Of a DNA stretch of 64,000 nt, positions 26,734 through 37,683 are shown piece by piece. Every line of letters starts with the position of its first letter. The stretch's first letter is position 1. The position numbers and the translations under genes were made by a program. The DNA comes from Paguma larvata. Taxonomy: Eukaryota > Chordata > Mammalia > Carnivora > Viverridae. The stretch spans positions 95,373,119 to 95,437,118 of the forward strand of contig CM057834.1 in assembly GCA_030068075.1 (NCBI GenBank), written 5' to 3'. The notes below the pieces were generated by a model. It worked only from the letters and a program-made list of their open reading frames with translations. It made no database searches and was not told where the DNA came from.

Positions 26734-26989
26734 ATAGTACACTTATTTTGATGAGCATTGACAAATGTATAGAATTGCTGAATTTCTGTATTATACACCT
26801 GAAATTAATACAACACTGTGCATTATACTTGAATTAAAAAAAAAAGAAATTAGAGCGTTTCAAAAAAATACAAAAAAAAATCCCATAAAACCAAAAACAG
26901 ACATCATAAAGAAGGATCAGAACAATAAAATCAATCCTATGTAAATAGAAAGGAGTAAATAATAAAGGTAAGAGACATGAATTATATAA

Positions 26990-27645
26990 GATGATTAAAA
27001 AAAAGCAAAAACAAAAGCAAGTTCTTTCAAAAGGCCAGGTTAGACAACTACTGTATTCAGTAATAGACATAACATCGTGGATATAGATTTGACATTACCT
27101 GGTAAACTTGAACGTGCTCTAATCTACAAATCAGCAATTCCACTCTAGGTATGTACACTAGAGAAATTCTTGTACAGGGGAATAGAAAACCCATACAAAG
27201 TGTTCATATTAATGTTCTTCAATATTATGCTACATGAGATAACTCAGAGAAAGAGAAGTATTGTAGGATATATGTGGAACCTAAAAAAAAAAAAATTGTA
27301 AAAACAAACTAAAATAGTAAGCAGAACATGGGGATTAAAGAGATAGTACAAATGTTGTTTAAAGATACAACCTGTATCCTTATAATGAGTAGTAATTAAG
27401 CCCTAGAGATCTGTTGCATAGTGTAGTGAATGTAATAACAATACTGTATTATAATTAATCAAACTTGGCGAGAGACTAGAACCTGATGATTCTAACCATT
27501 AAAAAGAAAGGATCATTGTGTAACCTGACCAAAGTACTAATTATCTGTACAATGGCAAATACATTACAATACATAAATGTACCAAATTAACATTTTGCAC
27601 ACCTTAAATTTGCATAATCTTATATGTAAGATACATTTCAATAAC
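26990..27645 (+). mobile_element. older L1 3' end (L1MA/MB type)
   Basis: It contains L1 3' landmarks: tctacaaatcagcaattcca (ORF2 end), atatgtggaacctaaaaaaa, gttgcatagtgtagtgaatg, and caccttaaatttgcataatc. It differs in 3' UTR type from the carnivore L1 immediately upstream, so it is a separate and older element. The left boundary is uncertain. Confidence 0.65.
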
Positions 27646-28089
27646 ATTATTCACAATAGCAAACCTTTGGATGAAAATATTTAAATTTTTATGCAGATGC
27701 AGTGTGCTAAACTGTGGAATAAGCACATAATGAAATATTAGCCAATAAGAACACTGAATTGACCAAAGCTACAAACTTACAAACTACAGATTTATATGGA
27801 TAAGTAGAAAATAGTTTTTGTTCATATGAAAAACATTATCTGTTGTTGAAACTATCTTAAAAGGAAAGGGAAGGAAAAGACATTTTAGAATAGTCATTAA
27901 TTCGAGGTGTGGGGAGATGGGAAGGAAAGGAGACACAAGTAACAATGATCTTAGTGATAATATTTGAATTACGTTAAGTCATACATTCAAAGGGGCTTAT
28001 TTGATATGCCTTATAACCTACACATTGCATACATTCTTTTGTGTGTTTCAGATATTATGTGATGCACTATTTTTAATGGTATAGAAGAT
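27646..28089. other. unassigned sequence
   Basis: Some of this may still be L1 3' debris (27650-27850). I cannot assign it. Confidence 0.4.
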
Positions 28090-28262
28090 CTTTCCTAGTC
28101 TATGTTTATAAGATTATCTCATTTACTTTGCAATGAACTTTTGAGGTAGTTATTGTTGCCCTAACTTTAAAGGTGAGAAAACTGATATTTAGACCAAGAA
28201 ACACTGCTTCAGGGGTGAAAGAGCTGGGCTCAGGACACTACTTTGTAGCTTCGGAGTCCTTC
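28090..28262 (-). mobile_element. MIR SINE (antisense)
   Basis: The text attatctcatttactttgca, then ttgaggtagttattgttgcc, gtgagaaaactgatatttag and gaaagagctgggctcag is the reverse-complement order of the MIR core and 3' part (tcatttaatcctcacaac, gaggtaggtactattatt, gaggaaactgaggc). Confidence 0.68.
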
Positions 28263-28384
28263 CTTTATTTATTGTACCGCCTCTCCCTAGCCTGATGCTT
28301 CACAGAGGGAAGACTATAGTTGAAGTCCCCTACTCCAGGATGGAGTGCAAGGTGTTGTATGTGAACTACATGGGAAATTGAAAG

Positions 28385-28545
28385 GAGAATGCGCAGAGTG
28401 CAAGAATTCATAGAAAGACTGACGTTTGAACTGAGTACCAAAAGAGGCTTAGAAGATGGAAGAGGTGTTTCAGCCCCTGGAAGCCATCTGTATAAAGACA
28501 TGAAGAGAAAGAAGCACCTGGAGAGTATGAGAATAGTGTGTGACA
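28385..28545 (-). mobile_element. possible L2 fragment (antisense)
   Basis: acgtttgaactgagtaccaa followed by a gaagaggtgtttcagcc block weakly resembles L2 3' UTR in reverse. The overlapping open frames at 28265-28730 on both strands have no recognisable protein signature. Confidence 0.3.
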
Positions 28546-29604
28546 TTGGGTGCAGCAGGAACAGGGTTCAAGGAAGGATGGACTACAGTTGTTGGGCATG
28601 GAATGTAAGTTTGGTTCAGATTAATAAAAACAGGATGTGGTCATTTCTCCCCCTTAAAGCACTATCACAAAATAACTTGGGTTTTAGAAGAAAACAGCTA
28701 TATTTCATGACTCTTCTACTGACCTGTTAGGTGAATGAGAAGCTTCCTTCTTAGAGATGGGGGCTCACCAAGTGTGAAAAAACATATGAGAAAACATCGT
28801 TGCTGCCTCCAGGCCTCCAAAGATGTAGTGAGGAATTGAAGGGAAGATCTCAGGCCAGGAAGGCTGGCAGGGTTAGAGTTTCTCACTCTTCCAGGCATAG
28901 CATACCAGCCTGAGACTGATAAAGGGAGGGGTAGTTGGAGTCAATCCTATAGTCTAAGAGTCTTCAACAAAACCTAAGTCCTTTGAGAGTTCACAAGAAG
29001 ACTGTCCCCTAATACATTTCATCAGATCCAACATCAGCTGCAGAGACCAGAGGCCTGTTCTGTTGCTGTGGGGCTGTCTTGTTCCTTCCCCTTTGTGAAG
29101 CCACTTTGTTTTAGTCTTGGTTCTTACTAAATTTGCTCTGACAGTTGGGTGTGACTACCCAGATACATTAAAGGAAGTAAGACTTCAGAACTTGACTTTT
29201 TAAGCTCAAACGGCCCACAAATCCTTTAAAATGATATTGTTAAAGCCATGTACACACTTATATAACAAGACAAAATCAAACTACTATGCTTTAATCCAAG
29301 TATCATTAGATGTTTTTTGTTTTGTTTTGCTTTTGTATTAAATGCCAATGATTTACAACTCTTTCAGGACTTGTGGTTTGTGTTGGGGGAGAAGATAGGG
29401 AAAAAGGGCTGGTGCAGAAAATAATTTCACAGAAGGTATTGACCAGGGATTCTGTCACCGAGATATTTTCCTTGGACAAATTATTTAACCTTACCAAAAA
29501 TGGAGGTGTCTGTATTGCAATGTTTAGTAATATGAATTGAATAAGAAAATATCTAAAGCCAACTTGTTTAGCATAGCATCCATGGTATTCTAAATAGAAT
29601 ATGG
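28546..29604. other. unassigned sequence
   Basis: A MIR-like core is possible near 29440-29490 (tccttggacaaattatttaac). Nothing else is identified. A 169-codon minus-strand frame at 29306-29815 is partly antisense to L1 and is not credible as a gene. Confidence 0.4.
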
Positions 29605-29678
29605 CCTGAACCACCAAAGAATCAAAGATGAAATTAAAAGATAAATAAAAAGTATCTTGAGACAAATAAAAATGGAAA

Positions 29679-29727
29679 CACAACATACCAAAATTTATGG
29701 GATACACAACATACCAAAATTTATGGG
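29679..29727. repeat. 26 bp tandem duplication within L1
   Basis: The word cacaacataccaaaatttat occurs at 29679 and again at 29705, period 26 bp. Other L1 copies carry a single unit here, so the duplication arose in this copy or its source. Confidence 0.9.
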
Positions 29728-32180
29728 TAAAAGCTGTCAAAGAGGAAAATTCATAGCAATAAATGCCTACACTAAGAAACAAGAAAACTGTCAGATAAAC
29801 AACTGAAATGTACATGTTAAGAACTAGAAAAATAACAAACTAAGACTGATGTTAGCAGAAGGTAGGAAATATAGGAGCAGAAATAGAGAACAAGAAAACA
29901 ATAGAAAACATTAACCAAACTAGGAGTTTTTTTTTTGTTTGTTTTGTTTTTGTTTTTTGAAAAGATAAAAACCTTTAACTAGAATGACCAAGAAAAAGAG
30001 AGGGCTCAAATCAACAAAAGTATAAATGAAAAAGAAGACATTACAAATGATACCACAAAAATACAATGGGTCATAAGAGGCTATTAGGCACAACTATACA
30101 TGAACAAATCAGACAACCTAGAAAAATTAGAAAACTTCTTAGAAACTTACACCCTATAAAGACTATGTCAGAAAGAAGTAGAAAATTTGAACAGACCAGT
30201 TACTACTAAGGAGATTGAACCAGTAATCAAAAATCTCCCAACACAGAAAAATCCAGGACAAGATGACTTCACTGGTGAATTTTACCAAAATTTAAAGAAG
30301 TATTGGCAGTCTTTCTCAAACTCTTTCAAAATGCTGAAGAAGGAGTAACATTCCCAAACTCATTTTATGAGGCTATAATAACAAAAATAGAAAAGATACA
30401 AAAGATACAGGCCAATATCACTGGTGAATATAAATGAAAAAATTCTCAATAAAATATTAGCAAACTGAATTCAATAGTACATTAAAAAAGATCATTTGTT
30501 ATAATTAAATAGGATTTATCCCTGGAATGCAAAGGTGGTTTTAAAAAATCAATTTGATACATCACATTAATAGAATGAAAGAAAAAAAAATTCTGTGATC
30601 ATCTCAATAGTCACAGAAAAAGCATTTGACAAAATTCAGTATCTATTCATTATTAAAAATAAAACAACAGTGACAAGAACACAATTCAACCCCTTAAATA
30701 AGTACAGAAGGAACACGCACCTCAACATAATAAAGGTTATATAATAAGCCCACAACTAACATTATACTCAGTGGTTCGAAAGCTTGAAATTCTTTCCTGT
30801 AAGATCAGGGACAAGACAAGGGTGCCAACCCTTACCACTCCTATTCGACTCAGTACTTAACATCACAGCCAGAGCAATAGGCAAGAAAAGTATACAAAAG
30901 ATATTAAAATTGGAAAGGAAAAAGTAAAATTGTTTCTATTTGCAGAAGAGATAGTTTTGTATATAAAATCCTAAGGACTCCACAAAAAAACTGTCAGGTC
31001 TAATCCGGAAATTCAGTAGAGGCAGGATATAAAATTGACATATAAAAATCATTAGCATTCCTTTAAAGTAATGAATCATACGAAAAGAAAGTAAAGAAAA
31101 TAATTCAATTTACAAAACATCAAAAACAATAAAATACTTAAAAATAAATTTAACTGCAGAGGTCAAAAATCTCAGAAAACTGAAGACTATAATAAATTTT
31201 ATAAATAAAGAGAAAGGTATCCCATGTTCATGAATTGGAATAATTAACATTGTTAAAATGATCATTCTACCCAAAGTCATCTATAAATTCGGTGCAAACC
31301 CTATCAAGAATCCAATGGAATTTTTTGAGAGAAGTAGAAAAAACTATTCCTAAAACGTATATGGAACCGCAAAAGACCCCAAATAGCCAAAGAAATTCTG
31401 AGAAAGAAGAAGTAATAGTAGGCATCCCACTTTGTGATTTCAAACCATACTATAAAGCTATAGTATTCAAAACAGTATGGTACTGGTATAAAAACACATG
31501 TGGTCCACTAGAACAAAATGGAGAGCCCAGAACGAAAGCCAGGCATGGATGGTTAAGTAATAATTTCACAAAGGAGCCAAGAAGGCTCAATGGAGACAAG
31601 ACGACAGTCTGTTCAATAAATGGTGCTGAAAAAATTGGATATTCACATGTAAAAGAATGAAAGCAGGTCTTTGTCTTATACGATTCACAAGAGTTAACTT
31701 GAAATGGCTTAAAGACTTAAGTTTAAGACCAGAAAACTCCTGGAAGAAAACATGGGAAAAAAGCTTCTTGACATGAAATGATTTTTTGGATGTGATACCT
31801 CAAACACAAGCGACAAAATCAAATACAAACAAGCATGTCTGCATCAAACAGGAAAAGCTCTGCTCAAGAAAAGAAATTATCACAAAATGAAAACTGCTTA
31901 ACTACAGAATGAGAAAAAAAATATTTAAAAATCATATATGTAAGGAGTTAATATCCAAAATAAAGCACTTACACAACTCAAAAGCAAAAACAAAAATCTA
32001 TAATCTAATTAAAATTAAGCCAAGGACCTGAGAAGACATTTTTTCCAAAGAAAATACACAAATAGCCAACGGGTACATGAAAAGATGCTCAGTATCACTA
32101 ATTATTAGAGAAATGCAAATCAAAACCACAAGGAGATGTATCTTCATGCCTATTAGAATATCTAGCATCAGAAAAAGATA

Positions 32181-32348
32181 GGGGCGCCAGGGTGGCTCAG
32201 TCGGCTAAGCATCTGACTCTTGGTTTCAGCTCAGGTCATGGTCTCACAGTTCATGACATTGAAACCCACATCAGGCTCTGCATTGACTGTGGATTCTCAT
32301 TCTCCCTCATTCTCTGCCACTCCCCCTCTGTCACAATGAATAAACATT
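32181..32348 (+). mobile_element. SINEC_Fc-type SINE
   Basis: This is a sense carnivore SINE with head ggggcgccagggtggctcag, core caggtcatggtctcacagtt and an aataaacattaaaa tail start. It is inserted in the 3' portion of ORF2 of the surrounding L1. Its tail continues directly into a long purine microsatellite. Confidence 0.94.
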
Positions 32349-32475
32349 AAAAAGGAAAGAAGGAAGGAAGCAAGGAGGAAGGAAGGAAGGGAGGAAAAGA
32401 GGGAGGGAGAGAGAGAGAGACAGACAGAAAGAAAGAAAGAAAGAGAGAAAGAGAGAAAGAAAGAGAAAGAAAGAG

Positions 32476-32506
<31 letters not shown>

Positions 32507-32528
32507 AAGAAAGAAAGAAAGAGGAGAT
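32349..32528. repeat. polypurine microsatellite (GGAA)n(GA)n(GAAA)n
   Basis: About 180 bp of nearly pure A/G on the plus strand grows out of the SINE poly-A tail. It starts as GGAA and AAGG units, passes through GAGAGA with a short GACA block, and ends as GAAA units. The long Leu/Ser/Phe open frames on the minus strand here (32297-32631) are translations of this repeat and are not genes. Confidence 0.95.
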
Positions 32529-32817
32529 AAAGAATTTTGACAAAGTTGTGGAGACAAAGCAACGCTTGGGCACTGTTGGTGGGCTTGTAAACCGGTGTAG
32601 CCACTACAAAAACTGTATGGAAGTTCCTCAAAAAAGTAAAAGTAGAACTACCATATTATCCAGAAATTCCACTTCTGCGAACATATCTGAAGAAAATGAA
32701 AATATTACATTGAAGAGATATCTGCTCCTCCCCCACCACGTTCATAGCAGCATTGTTTACAATAGCAAAAAAGTGGAAACAACCTAAGTGTCCACCAAAA
32801 GATGAGTGGAAATGTGG

Positions 32818-32854
<37 letters not shown>
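32818..32854. repeat. (CA)n microsatellite in L1 3' region
   Basis: About 18 AC units lie immediately before the L1 block caatgggatattattcagcc. This is the homologous L1 position to the longer CA repeat at 26189-26252. Confidence 0.95.
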
Positions 32855-32858
<4 letters not shown>

Positions 32859-33390
32859 CACAATGGGATATTATTCAGCCATAAACAAGGAAGAAATCCT
32901 GTCATTGTGACAACATAAATGGAACTTGAGAGCATTATGCTAAATAGATCAGACAGAAAAAGATAAATACTTTATGGTCTCAATGATATGCAGAATCTAA
33001 AAACAAAATAAACAACAGCAAATTCATATAAAAAGAGATCATATTTGTGGTTACCAGATACAAAGGTAGAGGGAGAGAGAACTGGATAAAGACAGTCAAA
33101 AGTATATGCTTTTAGTTACGAGATAGATAATACTAGAAGTCTAATAAACACAATGACTACAGTTCATACTGCTGTATGGTATATAAAAAATGTCCGAAGT
33201 AAATCCTAAAGTTCTCGTTACAAGGAAAACTACATTATTTTTTGGATCTATAGGAGATGGTGGATATTAACTAAACTTTTGTAGTGACATCTCACAATAT
33301 ATGTAAGTCCAGTCACTACACTGTGCACCTTAAACTTACAAAGTGCTGTATGTCAACTGCATCTTAATAAAACTGGAAAAATTACAAAAG

Positions 33391-35033
33391 AATATTAAGA
33401 TTATTATTCTTTCCTATACATCTTGCATTAAAAAGAAAAAAAAAACTGATAAAATGAGAGACAAGTCATGTATTTGGGAAAGACTTGACTTTCTTTCCAC
33501 TCAAATTCAACTTTAAAAGAGTAACTGGTTGATCTTTGTAAATAAAATTGAATAGCACAGCCCAGAACCTATACTAGAGAGTTCAGTAGGGATAAACAGC
33601 CGTGGGGACAAGGATGGTGTCCCCAGTTGAGGTTGTATAATCTCTGTATGGAGCCCGTCATCATTTGTGCCCTTGTATGCTGAGATTCAGAGTCGAAGTG
33701 GATACAATGTGGAACGGATGGTACCATTTTCTCTGGCTTAGAGACCCACATGGCATGTCCCACAGAAGATCTAGAGGAAGAGGGAATCTATTGTCTAGTG
33801 AGCGTATCATTTTAGTGGTACATCCGGTTGTATAAGCTGGGTCAGGAGCAGATACTGTCTGGGAAGGTCAGCAAGGGGCCTCGGGATTCGGGACCCCTGA
33901 AAGCTGCAGCTGAGAATGTTAAAGTAAGAAATCCTAACTTAAAGATTTCAGAAGTGTCAACTTCAATGGTGGTTGATATTTGTGTGATAATGCTTTTCTT
34001 TTGTATTTTCTAAATGGGAAGATTTGAGTATGGCCACGTCAACGGACTCTCAAGAAAGGACTGAGGAAAGGTCTTTGGGAGTTCGAACAAGGGCGTTGAA
34101 TGCTTACAGGAACAGAGCTGTATTAAGTGACAAGGAGGCCCCTCTTCCTGACACGGGCTAAAGAAAAAGCTGATGGGGGGGGGGCGGCTGGAAAATGAGT
34201 AACTTTCACTTAGAAGGGTTTTGAGGAAAATAGCGTAATACTATTTGAGAAAGTCCAGTTTCATTCACTTCAGGCTTCAAGTGAAAGTAAATGCCCTGAG
34301 GAAAATATTGAGAATCTCAGGGAGTGTGACCTCCAGAGGTAAGGATTCAGGGGTTTATAGACGTGCGTTAGCAGGGTCGGGCAGGACCTAGGGCAGGATA
34401 TAATTCTAAAAGGAAATGAGGACAGTCAAGACAACAGAAGCTCAGACATCTGGGGCTTGGGGAGGAGGAGATTTTGCTACAAATTACAGTATATTTCAGA
34501 TACGTGTATTATATTATTTGGTAGATGATAGGAAGGAGACGCCTCTGATAGGAGAGGGAGAGCTATGAAATTGACTCGTTCCAAGTAGCTAACCAGAATT
34601 ACGGGGTGAATTATCCTCTCTTCTCAGGGAGAGAATGTAGCAGATTGTGCTTCTGTAAATGTAAAATCCTAGATGACAAAGGCTGAGCTCGTAGTGGAAG
34701 ATTTTGTTTTGTTTTGGTTTGTTTTTCAATTGTTTCTCAGAGTAGAACGCTAACAGGGAAAAGGGAAACTCAAGCTGTACAGATATTTTAAAATGGAGAA
34801 GGAAGTCCATAGAATGCACATGAAATTAGGTAATCATAAGAGCAAAAAAGCCGCCGAAATATGTTGTAGGGTTTGGGTCACGGGAATGGACAGGAAGAGT
34901 TTGCTACGCATGACGAGAGATAGAAAAGTAATTCAAAATTTGGAAGAGTCCGAATAGTAATTTTAGAAAGCTTTCCTTTTAAAATTGCATTAACAAATGC
35001 TTCTTTTTAAGAGGATAACATCACAAAAATTAC
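33391..35033. other. unassigned, largely non-repetitive sequence
   Basis: There is no recognised element. A run of ten G lies at 34175-34184. CpGs are more frequent than in the L1-rich half. It may be intronic if the candidate exon to the right is real. Confidence 0.45.
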
Positions 35034-35243
35034 CTGAAGCGGTTTTGCCGCTGGCAGGGTGCCAGAACTCCAGAGTGATTCCGTGACACTTTCTGTAGAC
35101 CTCGACTGACCTCGTGTCCCGTCCCGCGGCTTTGCGGAAGGAGCGTAGAGTACTTGACAACCTGTGAGGCACTTAACCATTTTTCCTTTTAATATCACAT
35201 CGAATGTGGCATTTCCGACAGATGCTCTGATGACATTTCTCTC
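35034..35243 (-). CDS. candidate internal coding exon, product unknown
   Basis: On the minus strand a pyrimidine-rich tract (35244 to about 35275, ending TTTGCTTAG) precedes position 35243, and a CAG|GTAATT donor follows 35034. The enclosed 210 bp is exactly 70 codons. It is open in the frame that starts at its first base, while the other two frames on this strand contain stops. About ten CpGs cluster at 35040-35150, against a CpG-poor background, as is common in exons. The predicted peptide begins ERNVIRASVGN and ends AAKPLQ, with two cysteines (CLTGC) in the middle. I recognise no family. It lies in a stretch without identifiable transposons. It could instead be an untranslated or lncRNA exon, an unrecognised repeat, or chance. 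No partner exon was found with confidence. Confidence 0.33.
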
Positions 35244-36122
35244 CTAAGCAAATAAAAACAAAGAAATAGAAAAGACTAAAGAACAAAGTTTTATCTTTTC
35301 CGCCACTAGGAAAAACAACAACATACTTGATATTTTATGTTCCTGATTCGAGAGCAAATAATATTAGCAGGAAAGCACTAATATTATGCTTCACTTCTTT
35401 CCCCGCTGCATCCACAGGACAAAGAACATTAATAATCCTCCATATTTTCTAGTCAATCTATAGAAACAGCACAGAAAATTCCATACAGAACATTATATTC
35501 AAGTTTGCATGCATAGAGCCTGTAACACTCATCAGAGTCCATGTGCAAGCAAGGGTAACGTTTGAGCCTTCAAGAGTCTGCCTAGTAAATGCCTGCAAAA
35601 CTAGCTGCCACACAACTACACCTTGGTGATTTACACGGGCATTCATGCAGTGTTTCTATCTAAGTAAAATACAAGTCTGTACACACGTCTCTGAGTATAA
35701 ATGCACAGAGATGTATGTATATATTTACTAATATGAATTGGAAAAATATTTAAAATTTAATCATTTTGAGAAATATTTTAGACAACGAGACAAAATTTGA
35801 AATTTCCTCTCTGTGGCTTCCAGTTTTTGTTCAAATTGTACCACTCATTGAGGATACGCTCTGACTCCCGGAAGTATCTGCATCCCCAAAGTATTCAACC
35901 CACTGCGTGATACATTCTCCATCACATTGAGAGCTATGTGAATCCCTTTCAGTGTCCTAGAAACAAAAAAGAACATTTCCATTTTGACCATTCATTATGT
36001 TTCAAGAAAGAGGAGGATTAGTCTTCATAGTTATATTATGGTATAGAACAATTTAAAGGAGTCATTTCTTACATAATTATTAAGTGGTCTAGGATAACTT
36101 CTTGGGAGTTAGTGCACAAATA
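35244..36122. other. unassigned unique-looking sequence
   Basis: No repeat or gene is recognised. The first ~30 bp form the polypyrimidine tract (minus strand) of the candidate exon. Confidence 0.45.
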
Positions 36123-36132
36123 TCAAAATGTG

Positions 36133-36352
36133 GTTTTTTTTTCAATGTTTTATTTATTTTTGAGAGACAGAGAGACAGAGCATAAGCAGGGAAAGGGCAG
36201 AGAGAGAGAGAGGAAAACACAGAATCCAAAGCAGGCTACAGGCTCTGAGCTGTCAGCACAGAGCCCGATGCAGGGCTCGAACCCACAGACTGTGAGATCG
36301 TGACCTGAGCTGAAGTCGGCCTGCTCAACCGACTGAGCCACCCAGGCGCCCC
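36133..36352 (-). mobile_element. SINEC_Fc-type SINE, well preserved
   Basis: This is a full-length antisense carnivore SINE with conserved CpGs (gcccgatgcagggctcgaac, ccgactgagccacccaggcg). A perfect 10 bp duplication, tcaaaatgtg, lies at 36123-36132 and 36353-36362. It looks relatively young. Confidence 0.96.
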
Positions 36353-36362
36353 TCAAAATGTG

Positions 36363-37369
36363 TTTTCTTGGTGGTGCTCATAAGGCAAAGTAGGAATGTC
36401 TTTAATAATGGTTTTCTATCTTGAATTACTTGAGCTTTGTTACAAGGTAGGAAGTTTCTATGTGAATACGGTGTATTACAATATTCTAAGAATGTCAAAG
36501 TAGGAAGCTTTTATTAGTTGTTCTTCAGGTCACTATCACCTGTTATCTGCATGTCATGTCCATAGTAGTGAACACTGACTGTGACATTAGCATCACAGTG
36601 GTGTTGGCCTGAGGGCTGGACACATTGATATACATTCTACTCCTGATGATTCCTAAAGAAAAAAAAATGATTATAATCAGTTTGTATAAATCACAAGCAA
36701 CGATGTACCCGTCACCTTGTCAGCTAGTTTGCAGTTTAGTTGGCTGGAAAACTGAGGAATTTATGAAGCATTAAACTATGTCACTATTAGCCAGATTTAA
36801 TTCACTGTAACATTATACTTACGTAAAGTGCTTCGTGAAAGAGATATGAAAAATGGTAACTGACTGATCTCAGAAGACAGAAAAATGATTGTGATAGAAT
36901 ACTTGGGCTGAATATTATCAGTTTTCTGGTGTAAGCCCATTATGGTTTCTAAAGGACTAAATTCAAAAGATAAGAAAAAAAATCAGGACCCTAACCCGGA
37001 AGATTTAAAGATATGCGTAGCAGATGCAGTGTTCTAGATGAGAATGGAAACGGAGGGAAAAAAGGAATATAAAATGGCTCACTCTGAACATTCTAGAACC
37101 ATACAGTGAGGAGGGGAGGGGCCCAGGAAGAGCTGAAGTGTCCTGGGAAGCCATCTTTTGACCCTTGGATTTTACAGATAAAACTCGAAGTGAAGAGAAG
37201 TGTCTAGCCAAACTCAGCCAAAAAGTGACAGCCCCCTAACTCCTAATACGGTGTATCTCCGAATTAGGTCCCAAACTAAATTTAATTCTGGGAGTAAGCT
37301 AAAGACCAATTTCCATAAAATTTGCATTAAAGTTAAATACTATATAAGACTGATATAAAATCCTGAAAT
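36363..37369. other. unassigned sequence
   Basis: No gene or repeat is recognised. A 68-codon minus frame at 37005-37211 has no family signature. Confidence 0.45.
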
Positions 37370-37375
37370 TAAAAA

Positions 37376-37396
37376 CAAAAAAAAAAAAAAAAAAAG
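37376..37396. repeat. poly-A tract
   Basis: About 20 A residues, preceded by aaattaaaaac, may be the tail of an unrecognised retrotransposed sequence. Confidence 0.85.
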
Positions 37397-37399
37397 GAG

Positions 37400-37683
37400 G
37401 GCCCTAGGTAGAGGTAAATTCCATGGGCTTGGAAGGAAGGCTTAGTTCACAGAATCCATGAATTCGGAAGCACAGGAGTGGAGGCCATGGACTATTCTTC
37501 CGGTGGACCGTGGGGAGAGGCACAGTTTTAGTGCAAGACAGTCATGCCTTAGGTCTGGGAACTCCAATAATTTCATCTTCATCTCAGACTGTGCAGCCCA
37601 AGAACTGTGAGAAAGTAATTTTTTGTTGTTTAAGCCACCCAGTCTATGGTACTTCCTTATGGCACCCCATGTAAACTAATACA
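37400..37683 (+). mobile_element. MLT1-like LTR, 3' part
   Basis: The 3' half shows the MaLR terminal block: agaactgtgagaaagtaatt, tgtttaagccacccagtcta, tggtacttcc, ending gtaaactaataca. The 5' portion is decayed and the left boundary is a guess. It is a solitary LTR remnant with no internal region. Confidence 0.6.

Larger units (their letters stand above)
24208..26845 (+). mobile_element. 5'-truncated carnivore L1 LINE
   Basis: It starts in ORF2 just after the gatcaagtgggatttattcc block and keeps motif A (AEKAFDK, about 24331-24354) and the FADD catalytic motif (24628-24639). It has several stops and frameshifts. The 3' UTR is the carnivore type (tgatgagcattgacaaatg, ttatacacctgaaattaat) and ends in a poly-A tail near 26836-26845. 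It carries two CA microsatellites and a nested antisense SINE. Flanking duplications are unusually long and are described under findings. Confidence 0.9.
29605..33390 (+). mobile_element. 5'-truncated L1 LINE with SINE insertion
   Basis: About 3.8 kb of L1 begins within ORF2 and runs to an L1MA-type 3' end (caccttaaacttacaaagtg then a terminal cttaataaaactgg). Motif A survives as TEKAFDK (about 30613-30633). The FADD motif reads FAEE at 30939-30950, so both catalytic aspartates are replaced. The longest open piece, 31292-31660, keeps the ORF2 C-terminal block with PYYKA and KTVWYWYKN. A 26 bp tandem duplication lies at 29679-29727. A SINE with a long purine tail interrupts it at 32181-32528. 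Confidence 0.88.

Noticed and set aside
29306..29815. 169-codon minus-strand frame, the second-longest in the window
   Set aside because: Its N-terminal part is antisense to L1 ORF2 and the rest has no known domain. The Ile/Phe/Leu richness reflects A-rich sense DNA.
32297..32631. Three overlapping 80-94 codon minus-strand frames rich in Leu, Ser and Phe
   Set aside because: They are translations of the polypurine microsatellite in different frames.
36133..36352. tRNA gene-like A and B boxes in this and other SINE heads
   Set aside because: They belong to tRNA-Lys-derived SINEs. No copy keeps an intact tRNA cloverleaf, so none was called as a tRNA gene.
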